Positions 1 to 9,540 of a stretch of DNA of 62,751 nt are shown here, piece after piece. The first letter of the stretch is position 1. Each line of letters begins with the position of its first letter. A model generated the notes under the pieces. That model was not told where the DNA came from, did no database searches, and was given only the letters and a program-made list of their open reading frames with translations. A program made the translations under genes and the position numbers. Source of the stretch: Burkholderiaceae bacterium (GTDB lineage Bacteria > Pseudomonadota > Gammaproteobacteria > Burkholderiales > Burkholderiaceae_D); NCBI GenBank assembly GCA_031291325.1, contig JARLJG010000033.1, positions 1 to 62,751 on the forward strand, in the 5' to 3' direction.

Positions 1-84
1 CTTCCAGGCGCCACTCGCCAGTTCCAATGCCACTGCCAGAACCTCTTCTCCTGGCGTAAAATGATTATCGCGGGTCGGTTGCAT
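1..84 (-). CDS. IS110-family transposase, N-terminal fragment (runs off window)
   Basis: Only the first 28 codons are inside the window, read leftward from an ATG at 84. A good ribosome site (GGAGG) lies about 6 bases upstream. The visible residues include FTPGEEVLAVALELASGAW, which resembles the start of IS110-family transposases, where a first catalytic aspartate/glutamate segment follows a VxLELxxxxW-like stretch. That family uses a DEDD-type catalytic domain and usually lacks long terminal inverted repeats, so no element end can be defined here. The identification rests on a short stretch; a different small protein is possible. Confidence 0.5.
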   Translation of the reverse strand, partial: MQPTRDNHFTPGEEVLAVALELASGAWK

Positions 85-188
85 AATGTCCTCCAAAGTC
101 AAGTTTAGGCACTTTCACTTTAGGATTAATTTGCGAGTTTTGCCGACCTGCTTTCATACATAGGATCTACGAATCGCCAGTCTATATT

Positions 189-746
189 TCAAACATCCCG
201 CTTGCGCTCCTTCTCCCACAACACATCGCAACCGCCCGCATAGCGATTCAACACCCGCGACAGCACAAACAACAAATCCGACAGCCGGTTCATATACTGG
301 CGCGGCGCGTCGTTGATCTTTTCGGTTCGGCCCAGGCTGACAATGGCGCGCTCGGCGCGGCGGCATACGGTGCGGCATACGTGTGCAATCGATGCCGCGC
401 GCGAGCCGCCGGGCAGGATGAAATCCTTCAGCGGCGGCAAATCGGCGTTGTATTTTTCCAGCAAGGCATCCAGACGCGCTACCTGCACGTCGGTAATCAA
501 GGTATAGCCGGGAATGCATAGCTCGCCGCCCATGTCGAACAAATCATGCTGGATCGACATCAATTCTTCCTTCAGCACGGCGGGCAGGTCTTCGCACATC
601 AATACGCCGATTTGCGAATTGAGTTCGTCCACATCGCCCATCGCGTGCACGCGCAAGCTGTCTTTGTCGGTGCGGCTGCCGTCCCCCAGGCCGGTGGTGC
701 CGTTGTCGCCGGTGCGGGTGGCTATTTTGGATAATCGATTGCCCAT
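189..746 (-). CDS. Cob(I)alamin adenosyltransferase, PduO/CobA2 type
   Basis: Transfers adenosyl from ATP to cob(I)alamin to make coenzyme B12 in the cytoplasm. The N-terminus shows the PduO-type ATP-binding stretch TRTGDNGTTGLGDGSR, and the C-terminal half has the conserved RRAERAIVSL and NRLSDLLFVLSR segments. The chosen start (MGNRLSK, ATG at 746) gives 185 residues, the normal size for the family; the open frame continues upstream without recognisable sequence. It stands alone between an IS fragment and the divergent oxidase gene, so no B12 operon context is visible. Confidence 0.9.
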   Translation of the reverse strand: MGNRLSKIATRTGDNGTTGLGDGSRTDKDSLRVHAMGDVDELNSQIGVLMCEDLPAVLKEELMSIQHDLFDMGGELCIPGYTLITDVQVARLDALLEKYNADLPPLKDFILPGGSRAASIAHVCRTVCRRAERAIVSLGRTEKINDAPRQYMNRLSDLLFVLSRVLNRYAGGCDVLWEKERKRDV

Positions 747-870
747 GTCAGTCTCGTTGTTAGATTGTGTGTCAAGAGGATACGGCAAATCGAATGCTGT
801 TGCATAGTCACTGATGTGCCGCCGTTCTTCCGCGCAACGAGGTAAAATCATGGGATTGATGGAGGCAGGC

Positions 871-2280
871 ATGAATCAACCACGCCAATCGGCGGTGATA
901 GAACGAGTTTTACCCGAAGCGCTCGTCGCTGCGCTCAAGGCGCTGTTCGACGAACGCTTTTCAATGGCGCAGGCGATCCGCGATCATCACGGCCGCGACG
1001 AATCGTCGTACGATCCGATGCCGCCGGACGCGGTGGTGTTCGCGCGCAGCACCGAGGAAGTCGCGGCGGCGGTTGCGCTGTGCGCCAGCCACCAGGTGCC
1101 GATCATCGCCTATGGCGCCGGCACCTCGCTGGAGGGACATGTGTTGGCATTGCGCGGCGGCGTCACCATCGATTTGTCGCAGATGAACCAGGTCATCGCC
1201 ATCCATGCGGAAGACTTGACCGCGACCGTGCAAGCCGGCGTGACGCGCAAGCAATTGAACGCCGAAGTGCGCGACAGCGGCTTGTTTTTCCCGATCGATC
1301 CGGGCGCCGATGCGACCTTAGGCGGCATGGTCGCCACCCGCGCGTCGGGAACCAACGCGGTGCGTTACGGCACCATGCGCGAAAACACGCTGGCCTTGAC
1401 CGTGGTCACCGCCGAAGGGAAGATCGTCAGGACCGGCACGCGCGCCAGGAAGTCGTCCGCCGGCTACGATCTGACGCGCCTGTTCGTCGGCAGCGAAGGC
1501 ACGCTCGGCATCGTCACCGAAGTCAGCGTCAAGCTGTATCCGCTGCCGGAAGCCGTTTCGGTGGCGATTTGCTCCTTCCCCAGCACCGGCGATGCGGTCA
1601 AGGCGGTGATTCAAACGATTCAAATGGGCGTGCCGATTGCGCGTGTCGAGTTCCTCGACGAAAAAGGCGTGGAGGCAATCAACGCCTACGACAAGCTCGG
1701 CTTGCCGGTAGATCCGCTGTTGCTGTTTGAATTCCAGGGCAGCGAATCCGGCGTGCAAGAACAGGCAAAACTGGTGCAGGAAATCGCCGCCGAACATCAT
1801 GCGCTCGGTTTCGAGTGGGCCACCCTGCCGGAAGAGCGCTCGCGGTTGTGGGCGGCGCGCCACAACGCGTATTTCGCACTGCTGCAATTGCGGCCCGGCG
1901 CGCGCGCGATATCGACCGATTGCTGCGTGCCGATTTCGCGTTTGGCCGAGTGCATCCTCGACACCAAGGCCGATTGCGAAAAGCATCAGATGGTTCATTC
2001 GATCATCGGCCACGTCGGCGACGGCAACTTCCATGTGCTGATGCTGGTCGATCCGAGCGACCCGGACGATGTCGCCAAGGCGGAACAAGTCAATGCGCGC
2101 ATGGTGGCGCGCGCGCTGGAAATGGATGGCACCTGCACCGGCGAGCATGGCGTCGGCATGCACAAGATGGATTTCCTGATCCAGGAGCACGGCGTCGAAG
2201 GCATCGACTTGATGCGCAAGCTCAAGCATGCGTTCGATCCCTTGAATTTGCTGAACCCCGGCAAGATCGTCAGTTGGTGA
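871..2280 (+). CDS. FAD-linked oxidase, D-lactate/2-hydroxyacid dehydrogenase type
   Basis: A 469-residue GlcD/DLD-family flavoprotein that oxidises a 2-hydroxyacid such as D-lactate. The FAD-binding type-4 domain fills roughly residues 35-215, with the FAD loop GAGTSLEGH and the DPGADATLGG segment; the FAD-oxidase C-terminal domain follows, ending with HVGDGNFH, GEHGVGMHK and the typical NPGKIV tail. The ATG at 871 is preferred because GGAGG lies 5 bases before it; the open frame extends to 814 without family similarity. Eight bases separate it from glcD, so it is probably the first gene of the glc operon. The exact substrate cannot be read from sequence. Confidence 0.85.
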   Translation: MNQPRQSAVIERVLPEALVAALKALFDERFSMAQAIRDHHGRDESSYDPMPPDAVVFARSTEEVAAAVALCASHQVPIIAYGAGTSLEGHVLALRGGVTIDLSQMNQVIAIHAEDLTATVQAGVTRKQLNAEVRDSGLFFPIDPGADATLGGMVATRASGTNAVRYGTMRENTLALTVVTAEGKIVRTGTRARKSSAGYDLTRLFVGSEGTLGIVTEVSVKLYPLPEAVSVAICSFPSTGDAVKAVIQTIQMGVPIARVEFLDEKGVEAINAYDKLGLPVDPLLLFEFQGSESGVQEQAKLVQEIAAEHHALGFEWATLPEERSRLWAARHNAYFALLQLRPGARAISTDCCVPISRLAECILDTKADCEKHQMVHSIIGHVGDGNFHVLMLVDPSDPDDVAKAEQVNARMVARALEMDGTCTGEHGVGMHKMDFLIQEHGVEGIDLMRKLKHAFDPLNLLNPGKIVSW

Positions 2281-2288
2281 AAGAGACT

Positions 2289-3785
2289 ATGAATGCATCT
2301 GTAGAGCAGCCGTCACAATCGACATTGCCGAACCGCCAGCGCTCGGTGGTGACGGCGTTGCAGGCGGCATTGCCGCCGCGCTGCATCTTGTTCGACGAAG
2401 AAGACACGCGCCCCTACGAGTGCGACGGTTTGGCCGCCTATCGGCAATTGCCGATGGTGGTGGTGCTGCCGGATACGGAAGCGCAAGTCGTCGAGATCTT
2501 GAAAATCTGCCATGCGCTGCACGTGCCTATCGTGCCGCGCGGCGCCGGCACGGGATTGTCCGGCGGGGCGATGCCGATTGCCGATGGCGTGGTGCTGTCG
2601 ACCGCGCGCCTGAACCGCATCGTCAAGCTCGACCCTTATGCGCGCACGGCGGAGGTGCAGCCGGGCGTGCGCAACCTGGCGATTTCGGAAGCGGCAGCGG
2701 CGCATGGCTTGTATTACGCGCCGGACCCGTCGTCGCAGATCGCCTGCACGATAGGCGGCAACGTCGCCGAAAATTCCGGCGGCGTGCATTGCCTGAAATA
2801 CGGCTTGACCGTGCATAACGTGTTGCGCATCCGCATGGTGACGATGGCCGGCGACGTGGTCGAGTTGGGCAGCGGCGCGCTCGATGCGCCGGGACTCGAT
2901 TTGCTGGCGCTGTGCATCGGCTCCGAAGGCATGCTGGGCGTGGTGACCGAAGTCACCGTCAAGCTGATTCCGAAGCCGCAGACGGCGCGCGTCATCATGG
3001 CCTCGTTCGACGATGTGGTGAAGAGCGGCGACGCGGTAGCCAGCGTGATCGCGGCGGGGATTATCCCGGCGGGGCTGGAGATGATGGACCAGACTTCGTC
3101 GCGCATGGTGGAGCCGTTCGTGCACGCCGGTTACGACACCGACGCGGCGGCGATCCTGCTGTGCGAATCGGATGGCATCCCGGAAGAAGTCGAGGAAGAA
3201 ATCGAGCGCATGACGGCGGTGCTGACCGCTGCGGGAGCGACCGCCATCGCGGTGTCGCAAAGCGAAGCGGAGCGCCTCAAATTCTGGTCCGGTCGCAAGA
3301 ATGCGTTTCCGGCGGCGGGCCGGATTTCGCCCGATTACTATTGCATGGACGGCACCATCCCGCGCAAGAGTCTGGCGCAGGTGTTGCTGCGCATCGCCGA
3401 TATGGAAGTGAAGTACGGCTTGCGCTGCGCCAACGTATTTCACGCGGGCGACGGCAATTTGCATCCGCTGATCTTGTTCGACGCCAATCTGGCCGATGAA
3501 TTCCATCGCGCCGAATTGTTCGGCGCCGATATCCTGGAATTATGCGTCGAGGTGGGCGGCACGATCACCGGCGAGCATGGCGTCGGCATCGAAAAAATCA
3601 ATTCGATGTGCGTGCAATTTTCCAAGGCGGAACTCGAGGCGTTTTTCGCCGTCAAGCGCGCGTTCGACCCGGCCGGCCTGCTTAATCCCGACAAGGCGAT
3701 TCCGACGCTGCACCGTTGCGCCGAGTACGGCAAAATGCATGTCCGAAACGGACAGATTCGCTTTCCCAACTTGCCGCGCTTTTAA
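2289..3785 (+). CDS. glcD: Glycolate oxidase subunit GlcD
   Basis: FAD-binding catalytic subunit of glycolate oxidase, which converts glycolate to glyoxylate and passes electrons through GlcF to the respiratory chain. At 498 residues it matches the usual GlcD length. The FAD domain shows PRGAGTGLSGGA and PDPSSQIACTIGGN, followed by HAGDGNLHPL and GEHGVGIEK in the C-terminal oxidase domain. The ATG at 2289 lies eight bases after the preceding oxidase gene; glcE follows after eight bases and then glcF. The complete DEF set downstream makes this the glycolate subunit rather than a second lactate dehydrogenase. Confidence 0.92.
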   Translation: MNASVEQPSQSTLPNRQRSVVTALQAALPPRCILFDEEDTRPYECDGLAAYRQLPMVVVLPDTEAQVVEILKICHALHVPIVPRGAGTGLSGGAMPIADGVVLSTARLNRIVKLDPYARTAEVQPGVRNLAISEAAAAHGLYYAPDPSSQIACTIGGNVAENSGGVHCLKYGLTVHNVLRIRMVTMAGDVVELGSGALDAPGLDLLALCIGSEGMLGVVTEVTVKLIPKPQTARVIMASFDDVVKSGDAVASVIAAGIIPAGLEMMDQTSSRMVEPFVHAGYDTDAAAILLCESDGIPEEVEEEIERMTAVLTAAGATAIAVSQSEAERLKFWSGRKNAFPAAGRISPDYYCMDGTIPRKSLAQVLLRIADMEVKYGLRCANVFHAGDGNLHPLILFDANLADEFHRAELFGADILELCVEVGGTITGEHGVGIEKINSMCVQFSKAELEAFFAVKRAFDPAGLLNPDKAIPTLHRCAEYGKMHVRNGQIRFPNLPRF

Positions 3786-3793
3786 GAGGATTC

Positions 3794-4852
3794 ATGGAAA
3801 ACGTATTGCAGGGATTCAAGGAGCGCATCGTCGCCGCCGCCACGGACGGCAAGACCTTGCGCATCGTCGGCGGCGGCAGCAAGGATTGGTACGGCAACCG
3901 CCTGCGGGGCGCCACGCTGGCGACCGGCGCGTATAGCGGCATCGTCAGTTACGAGCCGACCGAATTGGTGGTCACCGCGCGCTGCGGCACGCCGTTGGCG
4001 GAGATCGAAGCGGCGCTGGCGCAGAACAATCAAATGCTGGCGTTCGAGCCGCCGCATTTCGGCGCAGCGGCGACCATCGGCGGCATGGTTGCCAGCGGCT
4101 TGTCCGGCCCGCGCCGGCAGGCAGTTGGCGCGGTGCGCGACTTCGTGCTGGGCGCGGTGCTGATGGACGGCAAGGGCGAGGTGCTGCATTTCGGCGGGCA
4201 GGTGATGAAAAACGTCGCCGGTTACGATGTGTCGCGCGTGATGGCTGGCGCGCTGGGCACGCTAGGCTTGCTGCTGGAAGTGTCGGTCAAGGTCTTGCCG
4301 CGCCCGGTTGCGGAAACCACCTTGCGCTTTCATTTGTATCAGACCGAAGCGATTCGGCGTTTGAACGAGTGGGGCGGACAGCCGCTGCCGATCTCGGCCA
4401 GCGCCTGGGAAGCCGGCGTGCTGCTGCTGCGCTTGTCGGGCGCCGCCGCTGCGGTGGCGGCAGCCAGGAAGAAGCTGGGCGGCGACGACTTGGGTTCGGC
4501 TGAAATACTCTGGGACGACTTGCGCGAGCAGCGCGGTGCATTTTTCGATGGCGACCTGCCGCTATGGCGTTTGTCCTTGCCGTCGACGGCAGCGCCGCTG
4601 ACCCTGCGCGGCGAGCAATTGATCGAATGGGGCGGCGCTCAGCGCTGGTTGAAGTCGGATGCGCCGGCAGCCACCATCCGCGCCGCAGCAGAACAAGCGG
4701 GCGGCCATGCGACGCTGTTTCGCGGCGGCGACAAGCAGCTCGGCGTGTTCCATCCATTGAGTCCGACTCTGGCCACGTTGCACCGGAACTTGAAGGCGGA
4801 ATTCGACCCGGCAGGCATTTTCAATCCGGGGCGTTTGTATGCCGACATGTAA
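3794..4852 (+). CDS. glcE: Glycolate oxidase subunit GlcE
   Basis: The 352-residue second FAD-binding subunit of glycolate oxidase. It keeps the type-4 FAD-binding fold (RIVGGGSKDWYG, GCGTPL-like loop, PPHFGAAATIGGMVASG, MKNVAGYDVSRVMAG) but has a shortened C-terminal half compared with GlcD, as expected for GlcE, and ends in FDPAGIFNPGR. An AAGAGG ribosome site sits just before the ATG. It lies between glcD and glcF in the same orientation, and the three products form one membrane-associated complex. Confidence 0.92.
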   Translation: MENVLQGFKERIVAAATDGKTLRIVGGGSKDWYGNRLRGATLATGAYSGIVSYEPTELVVTARCGTPLAEIEAALAQNNQMLAFEPPHFGAAATIGGMVASGLSGPRRQAVGAVRDFVLGAVLMDGKGEVLHFGGQVMKNVAGYDVSRVMAGALGTLGLLLEVSVKVLPRPVAETTLRFHLYQTEAIRRLNEWGGQPLPISASAWEAGVLLLRLSGAAAAVAAARKKLGGDDLGSAEILWDDLREQRGAFFDGDLPLWRLSLPSTAAPLTLRGEQLIEWGGAQRWLKSDAPAATIRAAAEQAGGHATLFRGGDKQLGVFHPLSPTLATLHRNLKAEFDPAGIFNPGRLYADM

Positions 4853-4895
4853 TTTTGTAGCCTATCATTTAGTCAAGACTCGCTAGCCACCATCC

Positions 4896-6152
4896 ATGCA
4901 AACCAATCTGGCCGATTTCATCAAGAATACCCGCGAAGGCGACGAGGCGGACGCGATTTTGCGCAGCTGTGTGCATTGCGGCTTTTGCACCGCCACCTGC
5001 CCGACCTATCAATTATTGGGCAACGAGCTGGACGGCCCGCGCGGTCGTATCTATCTCATCAAGCAAGTGCTGGAAGGCAAGCAGGTCACGGCCAATACAC
5101 AAAGCCACCTGGATCGCTGCCTGACTTGTCGCAACTGCGAAACGACTTGCCCGTCCGGCGTGCAATACGGCCGCCTGCTCGATATCGGGCGCAAGGTAGT
5201 GGAAGACCGGGTGCCGCGCCCGCTTGGACAGCGGCTCAAGCGTGCGGCCTTGAAGGAAGTGCTGCCGCGCCGCTGGCTGTTTGCGCCGCTGCTCAAGACG
5301 GGTCAGGCCTTGCTGCCCTTGCTGCCGCCGACTTTGCAAAACAAGGTGCCGCGCCGGCAGACTGCGGGCGCGTTGCCGACCGCCACGCACACGCGCAAGA
5401 TGCTGTTGCTGGACGGCTGCGTGCAGCCGGCGCTGGCGCCGAATATCAATACAGCGACCGCGCGCGTGTTCGATGCGCTCGGCGTGCAATTGGTGGTGGC
5501 GCCGAAAGCCGGATGCTGCGGCGCGCTGCGCTATCACTTGAACGATCAGGATGGCGGATTGCACGACATGCGCCGCAATATCGACGCCTGGTGGCCGCTG
5601 GTGCAAGACGGGGTGGAGGCAATCGTCATGACCGCCTCCGGCTGCGGCTCCACGGTCAAGGAATACGGCCATTTTCTGGCGCACGACACCGCCTATGCGG
5701 AGAAGGCCGCGCGCATTGCCGAACTGTGCAAGGATGTGAGCGAGATATTGCCGCAGTTTGAAGCGGCCCTGCAGCAAAAGCTGAACGGGAAAATCGGCAA
5801 GCGGGTGGCCTTCCATCCGCCCTGTTCGTTGCAGCACGGCCAGCAGATTCGCGGCAAGGTGGAAGGCGTGTTGCGCGCCGTCGGCGTCGACGTGCAACTG
5901 TGTGCCGACAGTCATTTATGCTGCGGCTCGTCCGGCACCTACTCGATTTTGCAGCCGGACCTGGCGCGCAAATTACGCGACAACAAGCTCGCCAATTTGC
6001 AGGCCACCGGCGCGCCGGCGATCGTCACCGCCAATGTCGGTTGCCAGGCGCATCTGCAGTCCGGCACCGCAGTGCCGGTCACGCATTGGATCGAATTGAT
6101 CGATTCCGCGCTGGCCCAGAACCTGGACAATTACGGCAGCTACAACACGTAG
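4896..6152 (+). CDS. glcF: Glycolate oxidase iron-sulfur subunit GlcF
   Basis: A 418-residue iron-sulfur subunit that carries electrons from GlcD/E to quinone. Two 4Fe-4S ferredoxin motifs are clear: Cys 25, 28, 31, 35 ([12 protein letters not shown]) and Cys 75, 78, 81, 85 ([12 protein letters not shown]). Two cysteine-rich CCG-type domains follow ([30 protein letters not shown]), as in heterodisulfide-reductase-like proteins. It is the last gene of the glc operon. Its final 13 bases overlap the convergent hslU gene, leaving no room for a terminator between them. Confidence 0.93.
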   Translation: MQTNLADFIKNTREGDEADAILRSCVHCGFCTATCPTYQLLGNELDGPRGRIYLIKQVLEGKQVTANTQSHLDRCLTCRNCETTCPSGVQYGRLLDIGRKVVEDRVPRPLGQRLKRAALKEVLPRRWLFAPLLKTGQALLPLLPPTLQNKVPRRQTAGALPTATHTRKMLLLDGCVQPALAPNINTATARVFDALGVQLVVAPKAGCCGALRYHLNDQDGGLHDMRRNIDAWWPLVQDGVEAIVMTASGCGSTVKEYGHFLAHDTAYAEKAARIAELCKDVSEILPQFEAALQQKLNGKIGKRVAFHPPCSLQHGQQIRGKVEGVLRAVGVDVQLCADSHLCCGSSGTYSILQPDLARKLRDNKLANLQATGAPAIVTANVGCQAHLQSGTAVPVTHWIELIDSALAQNLDNYGSYNT

Positions 6153-7483
6153 CGCGACAAATCCTCGTTGACCGCCAGTTCGCCCAAGCGTTGGTCGACG
6201 TAGGCGGCGTCGATCGATACCGTGCGTGGTTCGCCGCTGGAGGATGAAAACGATTCGTCTTCCAGCAGTTTTTCCATCACCGTGTACAAGCGCCGGGCGC
6301 CGATGTTTTCGGTTTTTTCGTTGACCGAAAAAGCGATTTCCGCCAACCGGTTGATGCCGTCCTGCGTAAACACGATGTCGACGCCCTCGGTCGCCAGCAA
6401 GGCCTCGTACTGCTTGGTCAGGCAAGCGTCGGTGCCGGTCAGGATGCGCTCGAAATCGGCAATCGACAGCGAATCGAGTTCCACCCGGATCGGGAAGCGG
6501 CCCTGCAATTCCGGGATCAAGTCGGACGGCTTGGCCAGGTGGAAGGCGCCGGACGCGATGAACAAGATATGGTCGGTGCGGATCATGCCGTACTTGGTAT
6601 TGACCGTAGTGCCTTCGACCAGGGGCAGCAAGTCGCGCTGCACGCCGGCGCGCGACACGTCGGCGCCGCCGACTTCCGAGCGCGAGGCGATCTTGTCGAT
6701 CTCGTCGAGGAACACGATGCCGTTTTGCTCGACGTTGACGATCGCTTGTTGCTTCAATTCGTCATCGTTGATGAGCTTGGCGGCTTCTTCGTCGATCAGG
6801 ATGCGCCGCGCTTCCTTGATCTTCAGCTTGCGCTTTTTCTTGCGGTTGCTGCCGATGCCGGAGAACATCGATTTGATCTGCTCGGTCATCTCTTCCATGC
6901 CGGGCGGCGCCATGATTTCCATCTGCGGGCCGGATTCGGCCAGTTCGATTTCGATTTCCTGCTCGTCGAGCGTGCCTTCGCGCAAGCGCTTGCGAAACAC
7001 CTGGCGCGCGGTATTGCCGGTTTGCACTTCGCCTTCGTGCGTCGCCGCGCTGCCGAAGCCGAAATCGCGCGCCGGCGGCACCAGGATATCGATGATTCGC
7101 TCTTCGGCCGCATCTTCGGCTTGCGCGCGCACCTTGCGCATGCCCGATTCGCGCGTCTGCTTGATGCCGATGTCGATCAAGTCGCGGATGATGGTGTCGA
7201 CATCGCGGCCGACGTAGCCGACTTCGGTGAATTTGGTGGCCTCGATCTTGATGAAAGGCGCATCCGCCAATTTTGCCAGGCGGCGCGCGATCTCGGTCTT
7301 GCCGACCCCGGTCGGGCCGATCATCAAGATGTTTTTCGGCGTGATCTCGTGGCGCAGCGGCTCGCCGACCTGCTGGCGCCGCCAGCGGTTGCGCAGTGCA
7401 ATGGCGACCGCGCGCTTGGCGCGGCCTTGGCCGACCACGTGCTTATCGAGTTCCGAGACGATTTGTTGGGGAGTCATGTTCAT
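6140..7483 (-). CDS. hslU: ATP-dependent protease ATPase subunit HslU (ClpY)
   Basis: AAA+ unfoldase that feeds substrates to the HslV peptidase in the cytoplasm. Its 447 residues match family length. The Walker A GPTGVGKT is at residues 56-63 and Walker B is VFLDEID near residue 255. The charged I-domain between them contains the KKKRKLK stretch. The C-terminal sensor region includes [18 protein letters not shown], and the extreme C-terminus (DLSRYVL) is the tail that docks into HslV. It lies 15 bases downstream of hslV in the usual hslVU operon. Two possible ATG starts lie six bases apart. Confidence 0.96.
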   Translation of the reverse strand: MNMTPQQIVSELDKHVVGQGRAKRAVAIALRNRWRRQQVGEPLRHEITPKNILMIGPTGVGKTEIARRLAKLADAPFIKIEATKFTEVGYVGRDVDTIIRDLIDIGIKQTRESGMRKVRAQAEDAAEERIIDILVPPARDFGFGSAATHEGEVQTGNTARQVFRKRLREGTLDEQEIEIELAESGPQMEIMAPPGMEEMTEQIKSMFSGIGSNRKKKRKLKIKEARRILIDEEAAKLINDDELKQQAIVNVEQNGIVFLDEIDKIASRSEVGGADVSRAGVQRDLLPLVEGTTVNTKYGMIRTDHILFIASGAFHLAKPSDLIPELQGRFPIRVELDSLSIADFERILTGTDACLTKQYEALLATEGVDIVFTQDGINRLAEIAFSVNEKTENIGARRLYTVMEKLLEDESFSSSSGEPRTVSIDAAYVDQRLGELAVNEDLSRYVL

Positions 7484-7498
7484 GATGAGATGTGGAAA

Positions 7499-8035
7499 CT
7501 ATTCCAGCGTTTCGATAGTGTGCGACAGGTTGGTATAGATGCACAGCTCGCCGGCTATCGTCAGCGATTTCTTGACGATTTCAAGCGGCGACAAATCCGT
7601 ATTTTCCTGCAAGGCCTTGGCCGCCGATTGCGCGTAAGTGCCGCCCGAGCCGATTGCGCCGATGCCGTTTTCCGGCTCCAGCACGTCGCCGTTGCCGGTG
7701 ATGACCAGCGTGGTTTCGCGGTCGGCGACCAGCAGCATCGCTTCCAGCCGGCGCAAAATGCGGTCGGTGCGCCAGTCCTTGGCCAGCTCGACCGATGCCC
7801 GCATCAAATTGCCTTGGTGTTTTTCGAGTTTGCCCTCGAAGCGCTCCAGCAACGTGAAAGCGTCGGCGGTGCCCCCGGCGAAACCGACCAGCACTTTGCC
7901 CTGATACACTTTGCGCACTTTGCGCGCGGTGCCTTTCATTACAATATTGCCGAGCGTAACCTGGCCGTCGCCGCCCAGGGCGACCAGTTCGCCGCGCCGC
8001 ACCGACAGGATGGTGGTGCCGTGAAATTGTTCCAT
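7499..8035 (-). CDS. hslV: ATP-dependent protease peptidase subunit HslV (ClpQ)
   Basis: Threonine protease core of the HslVU proteasome-like complex. It is 178 residues long. The sequence TTILSVRRG starts at residue 7 after a short MEQFHG propeptide, giving the N-terminal catalytic threonine after processing. Conserved [19 protein letters not shown] and [13 protein letters not shown] motifs are present. It is the first gene of hslVU and is preceded by a sigma32-like promoter at 8096-8124, consistent with heat-shock control. Confidence 0.96.
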   Translation of the reverse strand: MEQFHGTTILSVRRGELVALGGDGQVTLGNIVMKGTARKVRKVYQGKVLVGFAGGTADAFTLLERFEGKLEKHQGNLMRASVELAKDWRTDRILRRLEAMLLVADRETTLVITGNGDVLEPENGIGAIGSGGTYAQSAAKALQENTDLSPLEIVKKSLTIAGELCIYTNLSHTIETLE

Positions 8036-8095
8036 TTTTGCCTCTTTGATGTAGTGCCCGCCACAGTAGGTATGGCTACTGGTTTCAGTTCAAGA

Positions 8096-8124
8096 AACAT
8101 GGGGTCGGACGACCCGATTGCAAG
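8096..8124 (-). promoter_or_regulatory. Sigma32-type heat-shock promoter for hslVU
   Basis: On the minus strand, CTTGCA (8124-8119) is followed after 14 bases by CCCCATGTT (8104-8096). The sigma32 consensus is CTTGAA, 13-15 bases, CCCCATnT, so the -10 part fits fully and the -35 has one difference. It lies about 60 bases upstream of the hslV start. The spacer also holds a short palindrome (GGGTCG/CGACCC, 8102-8115) that may serve as the end of the upstream STAS gene transcript. Confidence 0.7.
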
Positions 8125-8139
8125 GTCGTAAGAGATTGT

Positions 8140-9540
8140 CTAGCTTTTGCGCGGCACCACTTGCACGATGTCTTTCAAGCCCATGACCGCAAATAGCGCG
8201 GCCACCAGATGATTGACCTGATGGAATTCCAGGTGCGCGCCTTTCGCCGCCAGCGGCGCCAGCCCGGTCAGCAATTGGCCGGCTGCGCCGAAGTCGACGC
8301 GTGTCAATTGACTGCAATCGATGATCGCCGGGTTGTGCGTGGCGGAATAGGCGGCAATGCCTTGAATCAGCTTGTCGGTGCCGCCGTCGACTACCGCCGG
8401 CATGACGAAGTTATTGCTCGACGAGGATTGCAGCGGCACTTCGTCGGCGGCCATCGTCACTTTATTCTTGGGCGCGACGAATGCCGGCGGCGATACCTCG
8501 AAGGTGACGCAATAATCGATACTTGCTTCCTCGAAATCTTTTTCAAGGTTCAGCAGGCGCAGAATCTCAAGCAACAGCAGCCACGGCGCTTCGGTCTCGT
8601 CGCGCCTGCCGACTTCCAGAATCGCGCGGATCTTGCCGACCATTTCCAGTGCGCCGACCAGGATCAAGTCGTGCCCCGATTTTTGCAATTTTTTCAAAAT
8701 ACTCAGCAACAGGCCGCAACCGACCGGATCGACGCTGGTCACGCGGGCAAATTCAAGGCGCAGAACATGGCTCTTTTCCGCCAGATTTTGAGCCTTCTCC
8801 AATTGCTTGACGATACTGGCATCCAATACGCCGGAAAAGGACATCGATGGCGTCACGCCCGCTGGCGCTATCAGCGGCGCCGCTATCTCGCGCTGCGCGG
8901 ATTCGCTCCATGCCGGCGGCGATGTTTCGAATTTGTTGGCAAATTCTATCGACATAGTGTCGAATTGTGTGCGATTGCCGGTAATTTGATATAAATCGAA
9001 CAACATGCGCCATACCGGCAAGGCGGCGTTGCCCAGCGCGTCTTCGGCGATCGCAGCCTGTAACACATGCTCGACCATTTCCGTCTGATCGTTGGCAAAC
9101 AGGATCGCGGCTTCTTCTATTACTGGCGCTGCTTCCGACGCCGACAGCGCGACGGCCGCGCCGCTGCTGGTCTCGGTGTTGAGCAAAAATTCGGTGGTCG
9201 ATCCCATTGCCGGCAAGGTCGGCTGGAAAGTCATGGGCTCCCAGGCATCGGTTTTTTTCGGCGTGATCAGCTGTTGCTGCTTGGCTTGGGTGGCAGGGCC
9301 GGATAAGGTCGTGGCAGATGGAGCAGGTCTGACAAACTCGGACGACATCTCGGATTCGATGGCGTCGATTTTCATCGCGGTCGCCCGCGCAACCTTGCGC
9401 TGTACGGTCTTGGTTTCGCTATTGGTGGCGGACTCGGGCCGAGTGGTCACCTCTTCGCGCTTCTTACGCAAAGATGATTTGTCGGCGGGTGTCTCGACCG
9501 GCTGACGTTCCTTTTTACCGAAAAGCGAGAAAATCCCCAC
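8140..9540 (-). CDS. STAS-domain protein, two SpoIIAA-like units
   Basis: A 466-residue cytoplasmic protein that starts with GTG (GTGGGGATT), preceded by AGGAG. The first ~100 residues are a charged, Ala/Ser/Thr-rich segment after MGIFSLFGKKE. A mid-region (about 230-320) looks like an anti-anti-sigma STAS fold (RLEFARVTSVDPVGCGLLLS), and a second STAS-like unit occupies the C-terminal ~85 residues (PAIIDCSQLTRVDFGAAGQL). STAS units usually bind partner proteins or nucleotides. No transporter domain is present, so it is not SulP. The conserved phosphorylatable serine of SpoIIAA is not obvious in either unit. The partner is unknown and the role is not assigned. Confidence 0.7.
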   Translation of the reverse strand: MGIFSLFGKKERQPVETPADKSSLRKKREEVTTRPESATNSETKTVQRKVARATAMKIDAIESEMSSEFVRPAPSATTLSGPATQAKQQQLITPKKTDAWEPMTFQPTLPAMGSTTEFLLNTETSSGAAVALSASEAAPVIEEAAILFANDQTEMVEHVLQAAIAEDALGNAALPVWRMLFDLYQITGNRTQFDTMSIEFANKFETSPPAWSESAQREIAAPLIAPAGVTPSMSFSGVLDASIVKQLEKAQNLAEKSHVLRLEFARVTSVDPVGCGLLLSILKKLQKSGHDLILVGALEMVGKIRAILEVGRRDETEAPWLLLLEILRLLNLEKDFEEASIDYCVTFEVSPPAFVAPKNKVTMAADEVPLQSSSSNNFVMPAVVDGGTDKLIQGIAAYSATHNPAIIDCSQLTRVDFGAAGQLLTGLAPLAAKGAHLEFHQVNHLVAALFAVMGLKDIVQVVPRKS

